Below are positions 44,958 through 52,661 of a stretch of DNA of 64,000 bases, piece by piece. The position numbers and the translations under genes are program-made. Positions within the stretch are counted from its first letter, which is position 1. Each line of letters starts with the position of its first letter. Source of the stretch: Pedobacter cryoconitis (GTDB lineage Bacteria > Bacteroidota > Bacteroidia > Sphingobacteriales > Sphingobacteriaceae); NCBI RefSeq assembly GCF_014200605.1, contig NZ_JACHCE010000003.1, positions 434,001 through 498,000 on the forward strand, written 5' to 3'. The notes under the pieces are model-generated. The model did no database searches and was not told where the DNA came from. It worked only from the letters and a program-made list of their open reading frames with translations.

Positions 44958-46064
44958 ATGATGAATGAATTTACGCTCGGTGTAGAAGAAGAGTACATGG
45001 TCATTGACCCGGTTACCCGTGAACTGACTTCACATGATCAAAAGATAGTGGAGGCTGCGCAGAAAATCCATAAAGACCAGGTAAAAGCAGAGATGCACCA
45101 GGCCGTTGTGGAAGTAGGTACTGGTATTTGTAAAAATACGGAACAGGCCAGGAAAGAAATCTCGCAACTGCGCCATACGGTTTCAACATTAGCCGGTGAA
45201 CAGGGCTTACGCATTGGCGCTTCAGGAACCCACCCTTTTTCTCACTGGGAAAAACAGTTGATTACTGAACATCCAAGATATAGTGAGATCGTAAATGAAC
45301 TGCAGGAAGCTGCACGTTCTAACCTGATTTTTGGACTGCATGTGCATGTAGGTTTCCAATCGCGCGAGCTGGCTATTCATATTGCTAACCAGGTGCGCTA
45401 TTTTTTACCGCACGTTTTCGCTTTATCGACCAACTCTCCTTTTTGGGAAGGAAGAAATACAGGTTATAAATCCTATAGAACTAAAATCTTTGATAAGTTT
45501 CCAAGAACCGGTATTCCGGACGTATTCAATAGTATAGAAGACTATGATAATTACGTTAAATTATTGATTAAGACCAATAGCATTGATAATGCAAAAAAAA
45601 TCTGGTGGGATATCCGTGTCCATCCTTTCTTTGAAACCATCGAGTTCAGAATTTGTGATTGCCCGATGCTGATTGATGAAACTATGGCTTTTGTAGCCTT
45701 GTTCCAGGCTCTTTGCGCTAAATTATATAAACTTCGATTGCAGAATATGAGTTTTATCAATTATTCAAGGGCACTGATCAATGAAAATAAATGGCGGGCA
45801 GCACGTTATGGTATCGACGGGAACCTGATTGATTTTGGTAAGGAGATGGAAATTAACTGCCGTAACCTTGTCCTTGAATTACTAGATTTTGTGGATGATG
45901 TAGTGGATGAATTAGGATGCAGAGAGGATCTGAATTATATCCACAAGATTCTGGAAAATGGTACCGGAGCAGACCGTCAGCTGGCTGTTTACTCACAAAC
46001 CGGCAGTTTTGAATCGGTTGTGGATTATATTACTTCACAAACCTTAATTGGGGCACACGCATGA
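44958..46064 (+). CDS. YbdK-type carboxylate-amine ligase
   Basis: A 368-aa member of the glutamate-cysteine ligase 2 superfamily (COG2170). Seen: FTLGVEEEYMVIDP at the N terminus (metal/ATP Glu residues), AEMHQAVVEVGTGIC, FGLHVHVGF and WWDIRVHPFFETIEFRICD near 215-233. YbdK itself is a weak glutamate-cysteine ligase; the true substrate here is unknown. Start ATG 44958, directly after a strong ribosome site, with an adjacent ATG at 44961. Its stop overlaps the next start (ATGA). Confidence 0.92.
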   Translation: MMNEFTLGVEEEYMVIDPVTRELTSHDQKIVEAAQKIHKDQVKAEMHQAVVEVGTGICKNTEQARKEISQLRHTVSTLAGEQGLRIGASGTHPFSHWEKQLITEHPRYSEIVNELQEAARSNLIFGLHVHVGFQSRELAIHIANQVRYFLPHVFALSTNSPFWEGRNTGYKSYRTKIFDKFPRTGIPDVFNSIEDYDNYVKLLIKTNSIDNAKKIWWDIRVHPFFETIEFRICDCPMLIDETMAFVALFQALCAKLYKLRLQNMSFINYSRALINENKWRAARYGIDGNLIDFGKEMEINCRNLVLELLDFVDDVVDELGCREDLNYIHKILENGTGADRQLAVYSQTGSFESVVDYITSQTLIGAHA

Positions 46065-46891
46065 CAGGACAAATAAAAGAAATAAAGGTTGCCGTAATAG
46101 ACATGAATAAAGGGGTGCCTAATCAGGGACTGAGAGGTATTCTTGATATTGTGGCTACTTACAAAAAAGAACATGCGCTGGATTTGTCCTGTAAAGTATT
46201 TGATCTGCGGGTAAAGAATGAAATACCAGGAACTGAATATGATATTTATATTTCAAGCGGAGGTCCCGGCAGCCCTTATGAAGGGGAAGGCCAGGCCTGG
46301 GAAAACTCATTTTTTGATCTTCTGGATAACCTTGAAGCTTATAATCAAACACACGATCTTAAAAAATACGTCTTCCTGATCTGCCATTCATTCCAGATGG
46401 CCTGCCGTAAATATGGCCTGGGCATGGTGACTGAAAGGAAATCCAATGCCTTTGGAATTTTCCCGGTAACGCTAACTGAGCAGGGTGAAAATGATATCAT
46501 TTATGCCGGCCTGAATAACCCTTTTTATGCAATTGATAGCAGAGACTGGCAGGTGGTAGATGCGGAGGATGAAACTTTCAGCGAAACCGGAGCAGAGATT
46601 CTGGCACTTGAAAAAGAACGTCCTCATGTTGACCTGGAACGCTGTATTATGTCAATTCGTTTTTCGAAAGAGTTTGTAGGTACACAATTCCATCCCGAAG
46701 CAGACCCTGAGGGCATGAGACTCTATCTTTTGGAAGAGGAAAAGAAAAATAAAATTATTGAGGACCATGGAGAGGAAAAGTATCTTGACATGCTGGAAAG
46801 CCTGGATCATCCGGAAAGAATCCTGCTGACCCAGCAATCAATCCTTCCTAATTTTTTAACTGAAGCTATTCAATCGCTAAAAGAAGCCTGA
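46061..46891 (+). CDS. Class I glutamine amidotransferase-like protein
   Basis: A 276-aa protein with the triad C108, H211, E213 (LICHSFQ; QFHPEAD) of class I amidotransferases, which free ammonia from glutamine. The elbow reads C-H-S instead of the usual C-x-G. SSGGPGSP (65-72) is the oxyanion-type loop. It may supply ammonia to a partner ligase, or act as a peptidase or amidase. It overlaps the YbdK-like gene by four bases and stops one base before the next start. Confidence 0.85.
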   Translation: MTGQIKEIKVAVIDMNKGVPNQGLRGILDIVATYKKEHALDLSCKVFDLRVKNEIPGTEYDIYISSGGPGSPYEGEGQAWENSFFDLLDNLEAYNQTHDLKKYVFLICHSFQMACRKYGLGMVTERKSNAFGIFPVTLTEQGENDIIYAGLNNPFYAIDSRDWQVVDAEDETFSETGAEILALEKERPHVDLERCIMSIRFSKEFVGTQFHPEADPEGMRLYLLEEEKKNKIIEDHGEEKYLDMLESLDHPERILLTQQSILPNFLTEAIQSLKEA

Positions 46892-46892
46892 T

Positions 46893-48098
46893 ATGATCCA
46901 TACTTACAGGGAATATTTTAACCGGAATTTTACAAGAGATAAGTATGTGAGTTTTTTACAGATGCTGGGCAAAGACTATCCGCCAGTATCGATAAGATTC
47001 GCTGAAACACCAATCTTTATTCCTGAAGATTTAAAGAATCAACTGATCGAAGCGGGTGAAGAGATCATCAAATTAATCAAACAACCTGATTTCAAAACGC
47101 TTACAGAACAGTCCATTCCTAAAGAATGGACTGTTCCTAATGAAAATGACCATCCTCATTTTCTAGCTTTTGACTTTGGTATATCCAAAGATGAAAAGGG
47201 ACGGCTGGTACCAAGACTCATAGAAATGCAGGGATTTCCTTCACTTTTCGGTTTCCAGCTTCATCTGGCCGACACCTATAAAGAAGTATTTGAGCTGAAT
47301 AACCTGGCAGATTTCAGTCCGTTTTTTAATGGCATAGATCAGCAGGAGTATATCGCTTTATTAAAAAAGGTAATCCTGGGGCCATATGCCCCCGAAGAGG
47401 TTGCATTAATGGATATTGATGCCCCAAATCAAAAAACTGCGATTGATTTTTTTGTGACAGCAAAACATCTGGGTATCCGGATTCTAAGCCTGACAGATAT
47501 TTTCAAAGAAAATGGCCAGCTATTTTACAAGGAACAGGGAAAGAAAATACGGTTAAGAAGGATTTATAACCGCTTGATTTTCGACGAGGTCAGCACACAG
47601 CAAGACTTATTCAAGATCAGTTTTGACCCCCGTGAACCTGTCGATGTCGAATGGATAACACATCCTAACTGGTTCTACAGAATCAGTAAGTATACGATGC
47701 CATTTCTGAAGAATGAATTTGTACCAGAAACCCGGTTTCTGAATACCATAGCATCAATTCCTGCTGATCTGGAGAATTACGTACTTAAACCTTTGTTTTC
47801 ATTTGCAGGAATGGGTGTAATTATAGATGTGACTCAAACGGATATCGAAGAGATAGCTGATCCCGAAAACTGGATATTACAGCGAAAAGTAAATTACGAG
47901 CCCGTTGTAAAATCGCCGGATGGCTATGTAAAAGCAGAGATCAGGCTTTTATATATCTGGCCTGACGGTGAAGAACCGCAATTATGTATTAACCTGGCAC
48001 GGTTAAGCAGGGGAAAAATGATCGGAGTACGCTATAATGCTGATTTTGATTGGGTTGGAGGCACCGTAGGCCTGATGGCACAAGAAATTGACAATTAA
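46893..48098 (+). CDS. ATP-grasp-like protein of unknown family
   Basis: A 401-aa soluble protein I do not recognise by name. The C-terminal half looks like ATP-grasp: YVLKPLFSFAGMGVII (about 290-305) would be the lysine and glycine loop, and ENWILQRKVNYEP and AEIRLLYIWPDGEEP follow in the right order. The N-terminal half has no obvious match. It begins one base after the amidotransferase stop, so it is the fourth gene of a tight ligase block. Confidence 0.75.
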   Translation: MIHTYREYFNRNFTRDKYVSFLQMLGKDYPPVSIRFAETPIFIPEDLKNQLIEAGEEIIKLIKQPDFKTLTEQSIPKEWTVPNENDHPHFLAFDFGISKDEKGRLVPRLIEMQGFPSLFGFQLHLADTYKEVFELNNLADFSPFFNGIDQQEYIALLKKVILGPYAPEEVALMDIDAPNQKTAIDFFVTAKHLGIRILSLTDIFKENGQLFYKEQGKKIRLRRIYNRLIFDEVSTQQDLFKISFDPREPVDVEWITHPNWFYRISKYTMPFLKNEFVPETRFLNTIASIPADLENYVLKPLFSFAGMGVIIDVTQTDIEEIADPENWILQRKVNYEPVVKSPDGYVKAEIRLLYIWPDGEEPQLCINLARLSRGKMIGVRYNADFDWVGGTVGLMAQEIDN

Positions 48099-48136
48099 CA
48101 GACTCCATGAGAAAATGAATTAATTATAATTGTATT

Positions 48137-48295
48137 ATGGATATTCAAGCTATTTTAGTAGGCCTTTTATTTGTTGCTGCCCTGTTTTATATCGGACGGC
48201 TCATTTATCGTGCTGTATCCCCAAAAAGTGGCGGATGCGGATCTAATTGCAAATGTGGTGTAGATTTCTCTAATATTGAAACTAAGAATAAATAG
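48137..48295 (+). CDS. FeoB-associated-type Cys-rich small membrane protein
   Basis: A 52-aa protein with an N-terminal transmembrane segment (about 4-26) and a C34-x3-C38-x-C40 cluster in a Gly-rich stretch. That layout matches the FeoB-associated Cys-rich membrane proteins. No feoA or feoB lies in the window, so it may be an orphan. It stands 18 bases before a Crp-family regulator, which may share its transcript. Confidence 0.75.
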   Translation: MDIQAILVGLLFVAALFYIGRLIYRAVSPKSGGCGSNCKCGVDFSNIETKNK

Positions 48296-48312
48296 TTTTC
48301 ATCTATATCAAT

Positions 48313-48900
48313 ATGTTCGAACAGCTTAAAGAGTACTTACAGAAAAGAATTACAGTAACTGATGAGCAGTTTGAACTGATTTCAAGAGATATTAAAGTTA
48401 AAGTTTTTGAGAAAAACCAGGTGCTTGTTGCTCCTGGAGATATCAATTCCAAGGGTTATTTTGTAACCGAAGGATTAATCCGCTGTTATTCTGTAGACAG
48501 TAAAGCAAAGGTTAATATCATTCAGTTCGCTCCCGAGAACTGGTGGATGTCTGAAAGGAACAGTCTTTTCAACGAACCTTCTGATTTCTATATTGATGCT
48601 GTAGAACGAACTACGGTATTGCAGATTCCGAAAAACTATTTCGACGATGCCGCAAAAAATATCCCTTGTTTCGCTGACCTGAATTATACGATGCTTAACA
48701 ACTCGATCCGCTTTATGCAAAGAAGGATCAATATGTTATTAAGTGCTACCGCTGAGGAAAGATACCTTGATTTTATCAAATTATACCCAAACCTTACACT
48801 GAGGGTTCCACAATGGATGATTGCCTCTTATCTGGGCATTACTCCAGAGTCCTTAAGCCGCGTACGTAAAGACCTGGCACACAAACATTTTAAAGTTTAA
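48313..48900 (+). CDS. Crp/Fnr family transcription regulator
   Basis: A 195-aa regulator. An N-terminal cyclic-nucleotide-binding-like jelly roll (about 20-120) is followed by the dimer helix and a helix-turn-helix at about 160-190 (WMIASYLGITPESLSRVRKDL; read WMIASYLGIT, PESLSRVRKDL). There is no Cys cluster as in Fnr, so it probably does not sense oxygen through Fe-S. The target may be neighbouring genes. It lies between the small Cys-rich gene and yceI. Confidence 0.9.
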   Translation: MFEQLKEYLQKRITVTDEQFELISRDIKVKVFEKNQVLVAPGDINSKGYFVTEGLIRCYSVDSKAKVNIIQFAPENWWMSERNSLFNEPSDFYIDAVERTTVLQIPKNYFDDAAKNIPCFADLNYTMLNNSIRFMQRRINMLLSATAEERYLDFIKLYPNLTLRVPQWMIASYLGITPESLSRVRKDLAHKHFKV

Positions 48901-48942
48901 CATTTCTTATCATACATCAACACCCACGCCTAACAATAGCTT

Positions 48943-48950
48943 TAATTTTG
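48943..48950 (+). promoter_or_regulatory. -7 promoter box (TAATTTTG) of the YceI gene
   Basis: TAATTTTG matches TAnnTTTG exactly, 36 bases before the ATG at 48987. No clear -33 TTG is seen. Confidence 0.5.
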
Positions 48951-48986
48951 TGTTATACTAAAAAACCAATATTAAAAACAAAGATT

Positions 48987-49517
48987 ATGGCAACTACTAA
49001 ATGGGTATTAGATCCAACACACAGTGAACTTCAATTCAAAGTAAAACATTTAATGATCTCTACTGTAACAGGTAGCTTCAATGAATTTTCTGCAGAATTA
49101 GCGACTGATAACGATGACTTCGAAAATTCAACTGTTTCATTTAAAGCAGGCGTAGATTCTATCGATACGGGTAATAAAGACAGAGACGGTCACTTGAAAA
49201 GCGGTGATTTCTTTAATGCTGCTGAATTTCCATCAGTTTCATTTGTATCTACTTCATTCACTAAAGATGGTGATGATTACAAATTAGCAGGAAACCTGAC
49301 TATTAAAGACGTAACTAAACCAGTAACACTTGATGTTGAATTTGGTGGTACCGCACAAGATCCATGGGGTAATACTAAAGCAGGTTTTACAATCAAAGGA
49401 AAAATAAACAGAACTGATTTTGGCCTTACTTACAATGCAGCACTGGAAACTGGTGGTGTAATGTTAGGTGAAGAAGTTCGCGTATTAGGTGAATTGCAAT
49501 TTGCAAAACAAGCTTAA
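48987..49517 (+). CDS. YceI family lipocalin-like protein
   Basis: A 176-aa protein with the YceI lipocalin-like barrel, a family that binds isoprenoid or similar lipids. Start ATG 48987 (MATTKWVLDPTHSELQFKVKH, read as MATTKWVLDP and LQFKVKH) rather than an upstream in-frame start. No signal peptide is seen, so it looks cytoplasmic, unlike E. coli YceI. Pirin follows 26 bases later. Confidence 0.92.
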   Translation: MATTKWVLDPTHSELQFKVKHLMISTVTGSFNEFSAELATDNDDFENSTVSFKAGVDSIDTGNKDRDGHLKSGDFFNAAEFPSVSFVSTSFTKDGDDYKLAGNLTIKDVTKPVTLDVEFGGTAQDPWGNTKAGFTIKGKINRTDFGLTYNAALETGGVMLGEEVRVLGELQFAKQA

Positions 49518-49543
49518 TAAGCAACATTAATTATAAAATTTTT

Positions 49544-50416
49544 ATGGGAACCAATGTAAAATCCGTTTCGGCTGTTTTAGATGCACCGTCACCGCATATG
49601 GTGGGGGATGGCTTTAAAGTAAGTAATTTTTTCCCAGGAGGTTACCAGATTAAAATGAGCCCCTTCTTTTTGCTCGATTTTAATGACAAAACAGAGCTGT
49701 TGCCAACTAATCAATTACGCGGTGTTGGTGTACATCCGCACCGTGGTTTTGAAACAGTAACCATTGCTTATCATGGAGCTATTGCGCATCACGATAGTTC
49801 CGGGAACAGCGGGATAATTTATGCCGGTGACGTTCAGTGGATGACTGCTGCAAGTGGTATTCTGCATAAAGAGTATTTTGAAAAGGAATTTAGCCAGCAG
49901 GGCGGCCTGTTTCAGATGGTGCAATTATGGGTAAACCTGCCGGCAAAAGATAAAATGAGTAAGCCTAAATATCAGGCTATTCAAAATGATACTATTGAAA
50001 AATATGTACTGCCTGAAAATGCAGGGGTAATAGAAATCATTGCAGGCGAATATAATGGGTCTAAAGGTACAGCAAGTACATTTACGCTTTTAAATGTATA
50101 TAATGCACGCTTAAATGCCGATGGTGAAGCTGTATTTAATTTTCCTGCCGGTTTTAATAGCGGGATATTGATTGTTGAAGGCAGCGTTGTCATCAATGGA
50201 GAAAAAGCAATTGGAAATCAGTTTGTCTATTTCAAAAATGATGGAGAAGAAATCCACGTTAAAGCTTCTGAAAACAGTATTATTTTAGTCTTGAGCGGTG
50301 AACCTATTAACGAACCCGTTGCACAATATGGTCCGTTCTTAATGAATAACCAGGCAGAGATAAAATTAGCCATCAACGATTATAATGAAGGTAAATTTGG
50401 CTACCTCGAGGATTAA
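49544..50416 (+). CDS. Pirin family protein
   Basis: A 290-aa bicupin. The metal-binding motif HPHRGFETVT lies near residue 65 with further ligands AYHG... His and the Glu in GILHKEYFEKE. Pirins of bacteria include quercetinases and redox proteins; the exact activity is unknown. It sits behind yceI and ends at a strong terminator. Confidence 0.93.
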   Translation: MGTNVKSVSAVLDAPSPHMVGDGFKVSNFFPGGYQIKMSPFFLLDFNDKTELLPTNQLRGVGVHPHRGFETVTIAYHGAIAHHDSSGNSGIIYAGDVQWMTAASGILHKEYFEKEFSQQGGLFQMVQLWVNLPAKDKMSKPKYQAIQNDTIEKYVLPENAGVIEIIAGEYNGSKGTASTFTLLNVYNARLNADGEAVFNFPAGFNSGILIVEGSVVINGEKAIGNQFVYFKNDGEEIHVKASENSIILVLSGEPINEPVAQYGPFLMNNQAEIKLAINDYNEGKFGYLED

Positions 50417-50432
50417 TATCAAAGCCGATTAT

Positions 50433-50478
50433 AAATAATAAAGCCGCTGAATCAAATGATTCAGCGGCTTTATTATTT
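50433..50478. terminator. Bidirectional terminator after pirin
   Basis: Perfect 21-bp arms 50433-50453 and 50458-50478 around a 4-base loop (AAAT), between the pirin stop and the convergent lipoprotein gene at 50481. Confidence 0.92.
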
Positions 50479-50480
50479 GA

Positions 50481-50699
50481 TTACTTTTTAACCGGTTTAG
50501 AATGATCAGTCTGCAAACTATCAATCAATGTGGTAGAATCTTTACTGTCTTTTTGCTGCACCGGCTGTGAAGCTTTAATGTTTGTATCTATTTTTATTGA
50601 ATCGGGAACCTTTTCACTTCCTTTATCTCCCAGAGTACAGGATGAAAAAGAAACAGCTGTTACACCCGCTATCAATAAACATTTGAATGAATTTTTCAT
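50481..50699 (-). CDS. Small lipoprotein
   Basis: A 72-aa lipoprotein with a signal peptide and a lipobox ending SFSSC (cysteine about 21). The mature part is Ser/Asp/Lys-rich and likely unstructured. I chose ATG 50699 over an in-frame TTG at 50705. The function is unknown. It follows ispF by 47 bases on the same strand. Confidence 0.72.
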   Translation of the reverse strand: MKNSFKCLLIAGVTAVSFSSCTLGDKGSEKVPDSIKIDTNIKASQPVQQKDSKDSTTLIDSLQTDHSKPVKK

Positions 50700-50746
50700 A
50701 ATCAAGGTTTTCTTTTCTTAAAAACCCATCCTAACGCTAATTGTTT

Positions 50747-51223
50747 TTATTTTTCAATCAAACAAACTGCGTAAGCTACTACTCCCTCTTCCCTTCCAAT
50801 AAAACCCATTGTCTCATTTGTAGTTGCTTTAATCGAAATATCCTCTACAGACATTCCTGTTGCAGCGGCTATATTTTCCTGCATCTGTGGAATATGAGGA
50901 TTGATTTTAGGAGCTTCAAGGCATAACATGGCATCAATATTTCCAATTGTCCAACCCTTTTCTGCAATCAGTTTTACCGTTTCCTTTAAAAGGATAATAC
51001 TGCTGATTCCTTTCCACTGCGGATCTGTATTTTTAAAATGGAAGCCGATATCGCGCAGGTTCGCAGCCCCTAATAAAGCATCACAAATTGCATGTAACAA
51101 AACATCTGCATCCGAATGTCCGAATGCACCCTGATGGTGTTCAAGATTTACTCCTCCAACCACAAATGGATGACCACCCTTTAACTGGTGCACGTCAAAA
51201 CCAAATCCTACTTTAATCTTCAT
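50747..51223 (-). CDS. ispF: 2-C-methyl-D-erythritol 2,4-cyclodiphosphate synthase
   Basis: IspF makes the cyclic diphosphate of the MEP isoprenoid pathway. The 158 aa include the zinc DxH motif (DVH at 10-12), the H-S-D-A-D-V-L-L-H-A helix, the DIGFHFKNTDPQW segment and the C-terminal NETMGFIGREEG. The length is normal. It is downstream of porV on the same strand. Confidence 0.96.
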   Translation of the reverse strand: MKIKVGFGFDVHQLKGGHPFVVGGVNLEHHQGAFGHSDADVLLHAICDALLGAANLRDIGFHFKNTDPQWKGISSIILLKETVKLIAEKGWTIGNIDAMLCLEAPKINPHIPQMQENIAAATGMSVEDISIKATTNETMGFIGREEGVVAYAVCLIEK

Positions 51224-51256
51224 TTCTAATTATATATTATTTACTGGTATTCCCGA

Positions 51257-52441
51257 TTATTTACTGGTTTCTCCAAAATTGAACAACAAGGTAAACCTTA
51301 AGGTATTAGCCAACGGGCTTTTACGGGCAGTAGCTGCCAGATAAGATACATCCAGGTTAAAATTCTCATATTTAAAACCTGTACCCAATGTAAAATATCT
51401 CCGGTCTCCCTTTTGCGGGTTTTCGTAAAAATACCCCGCTCTTAAAGCGAATTTCCGGTTATACCAATACTCCAGCCCCGAAGCTATATTGATTTCCCTC
51501 ATCTCTTCGCTGAACCCTCCCGGCGCATCACTGAATGAACCGAATATACCAGAAGGAACTGAACGGTCAGGATCTCTTCCGGATTGTATAGTCCCATCCT
51601 GATTATAGATAGGCTGCGTAGGTACTAAAAGTTTATTAAAATCAAGGGCAATGGTTATTTCATTATAATCGTCCAGGATGAAAGTTGACGCACCCCCGAT
51701 TTTCAGGTTGGTAGGCAGGAAATAACTCTGTCCCCCATCCATATAATTCATCTTTGTGCCGATATTGGAAATATTTGCACCCGCAGATACAATCGCATCA
51801 TAGCCAAACAAAACTGTAGGCTTTTTAAAATAGGCAGAAACGTCCATTGCAAATGATTTCCCTGCTTTTGACTGCTGGCCTACTGAAAACTGACCGGCAG
51901 CGAGATTGGAATAAATATACCTTGCTGAGGTTCCTAAAGAGAAAGAGTCTCCAAACCGGCGCGCAAAGGTTGCATCAATAGCAAATTCATTTGGATTATA
52001 AGTACCCAGGTCCTGCTGATTGACATCTGTCATCTGAATTTTCCCCAAAGAGAAATACCGAAGCGAAGCTCCTAAAGTTGTTCTGTCATCGACTTTATAA
52101 AATCCACTCAGATATCCCAGATTAATATCGGACACTATACTCCTTAACCAGGGACTATAAGAAGCTGAGAAGCCATATTTTTGTTCCAGAAAGGCAATTT
52201 TTGAAGGGTTTATACTGTTTGAGTTTGCATCCGGTGCGATTGCCACACCAGCCTCTCCCATTCCGCCCACTCTGGCATCCGGTGTAATTAATAAGAATGG
52301 AACCGCAGTTTTCAGACTATTCAGCCTGCTGCCATTCGTTTGTGTTTCAGGGACCTGCGCATACAGGGAGAAACTTGTCACAGAAAAAAAGAAGCAAATC
52401 AATAGAAGTTTTGAAGAGCGCTTAAGATTTATTATCCTCAT
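51257..52441 (-). CDS. porV: Type IX secretion outer-membrane protein PorV
   Basis: PorV (LptO) shuttles type IX cargo from the translocon to the attachment complex. The 394 aa start with a signal peptide (ending SLYAQ), followed by PFLLITPDARVGGMGEAGVA, which is the family core, and a FadL-like barrel up to the C terminus. A TATATTTG box at 52503-52510 is a possible promoter. Divergent from gldJ. Confidence 0.94.
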   Translation of the reverse strand: MRIINLKRSSKLLLICFFFSVTSFSLYAQVPETQTNGSRLNSLKTAVPFLLITPDARVGGMGEAGVAIAPDANSNSINPSKIAFLEQKYGFSASYSPWLRSIVSDINLGYLSGFYKVDDRTTLGASLRYFSLGKIQMTDVNQQDLGTYNPNEFAIDATFARRFGDSFSLGTSARYIYSNLAAGQFSVGQQSKAGKSFAMDVSAYFKKPTVLFGYDAIVSAGANISNIGTKMNYMDGGQSYFLPTNLKIGGASTFILDDYNEITIALDFNKLLVPTQPIYNQDGTIQSGRDPDRSVPSGIFGSFSDAPGGFSEEMREINIASGLEYWYNRKFALRAGYFYENPQKGDRRYFTLGTGFKYENFNLDVSYLAATARKSPLANTLRFTLLFNFGETSK

Positions 52442-52502
52442 TTAATCGATTTTCTGTTTTCAGGTTCATAGATAGGTGCGAATCAGTACTGACTCTCTTC
52501 CT

Positions 52503-52510
52503 CAAATATA
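52503..52510 (-). promoter_or_regulatory. -7 promoter box (TATATTTG), likely porV
   Basis: The minus strand reads TATATTTG, 61 bases before the ATG of porV. A good -33 TTG at the usual spacing is not seen. Confidence 0.4.
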
Positions 52511-52661
52511 ATTTAATTAAGCAATTTATTTAAATTAAGACTTAAGATTTAGGGTTGTAAATAATCTAAGATGTTAATCTGATATGATATTATTCAATTA
52601 TTTTGTTGCTTAGATCTTTTTTTGTGTAATTTTAACAGTTAGAATAGCTCAAAACGCAATT

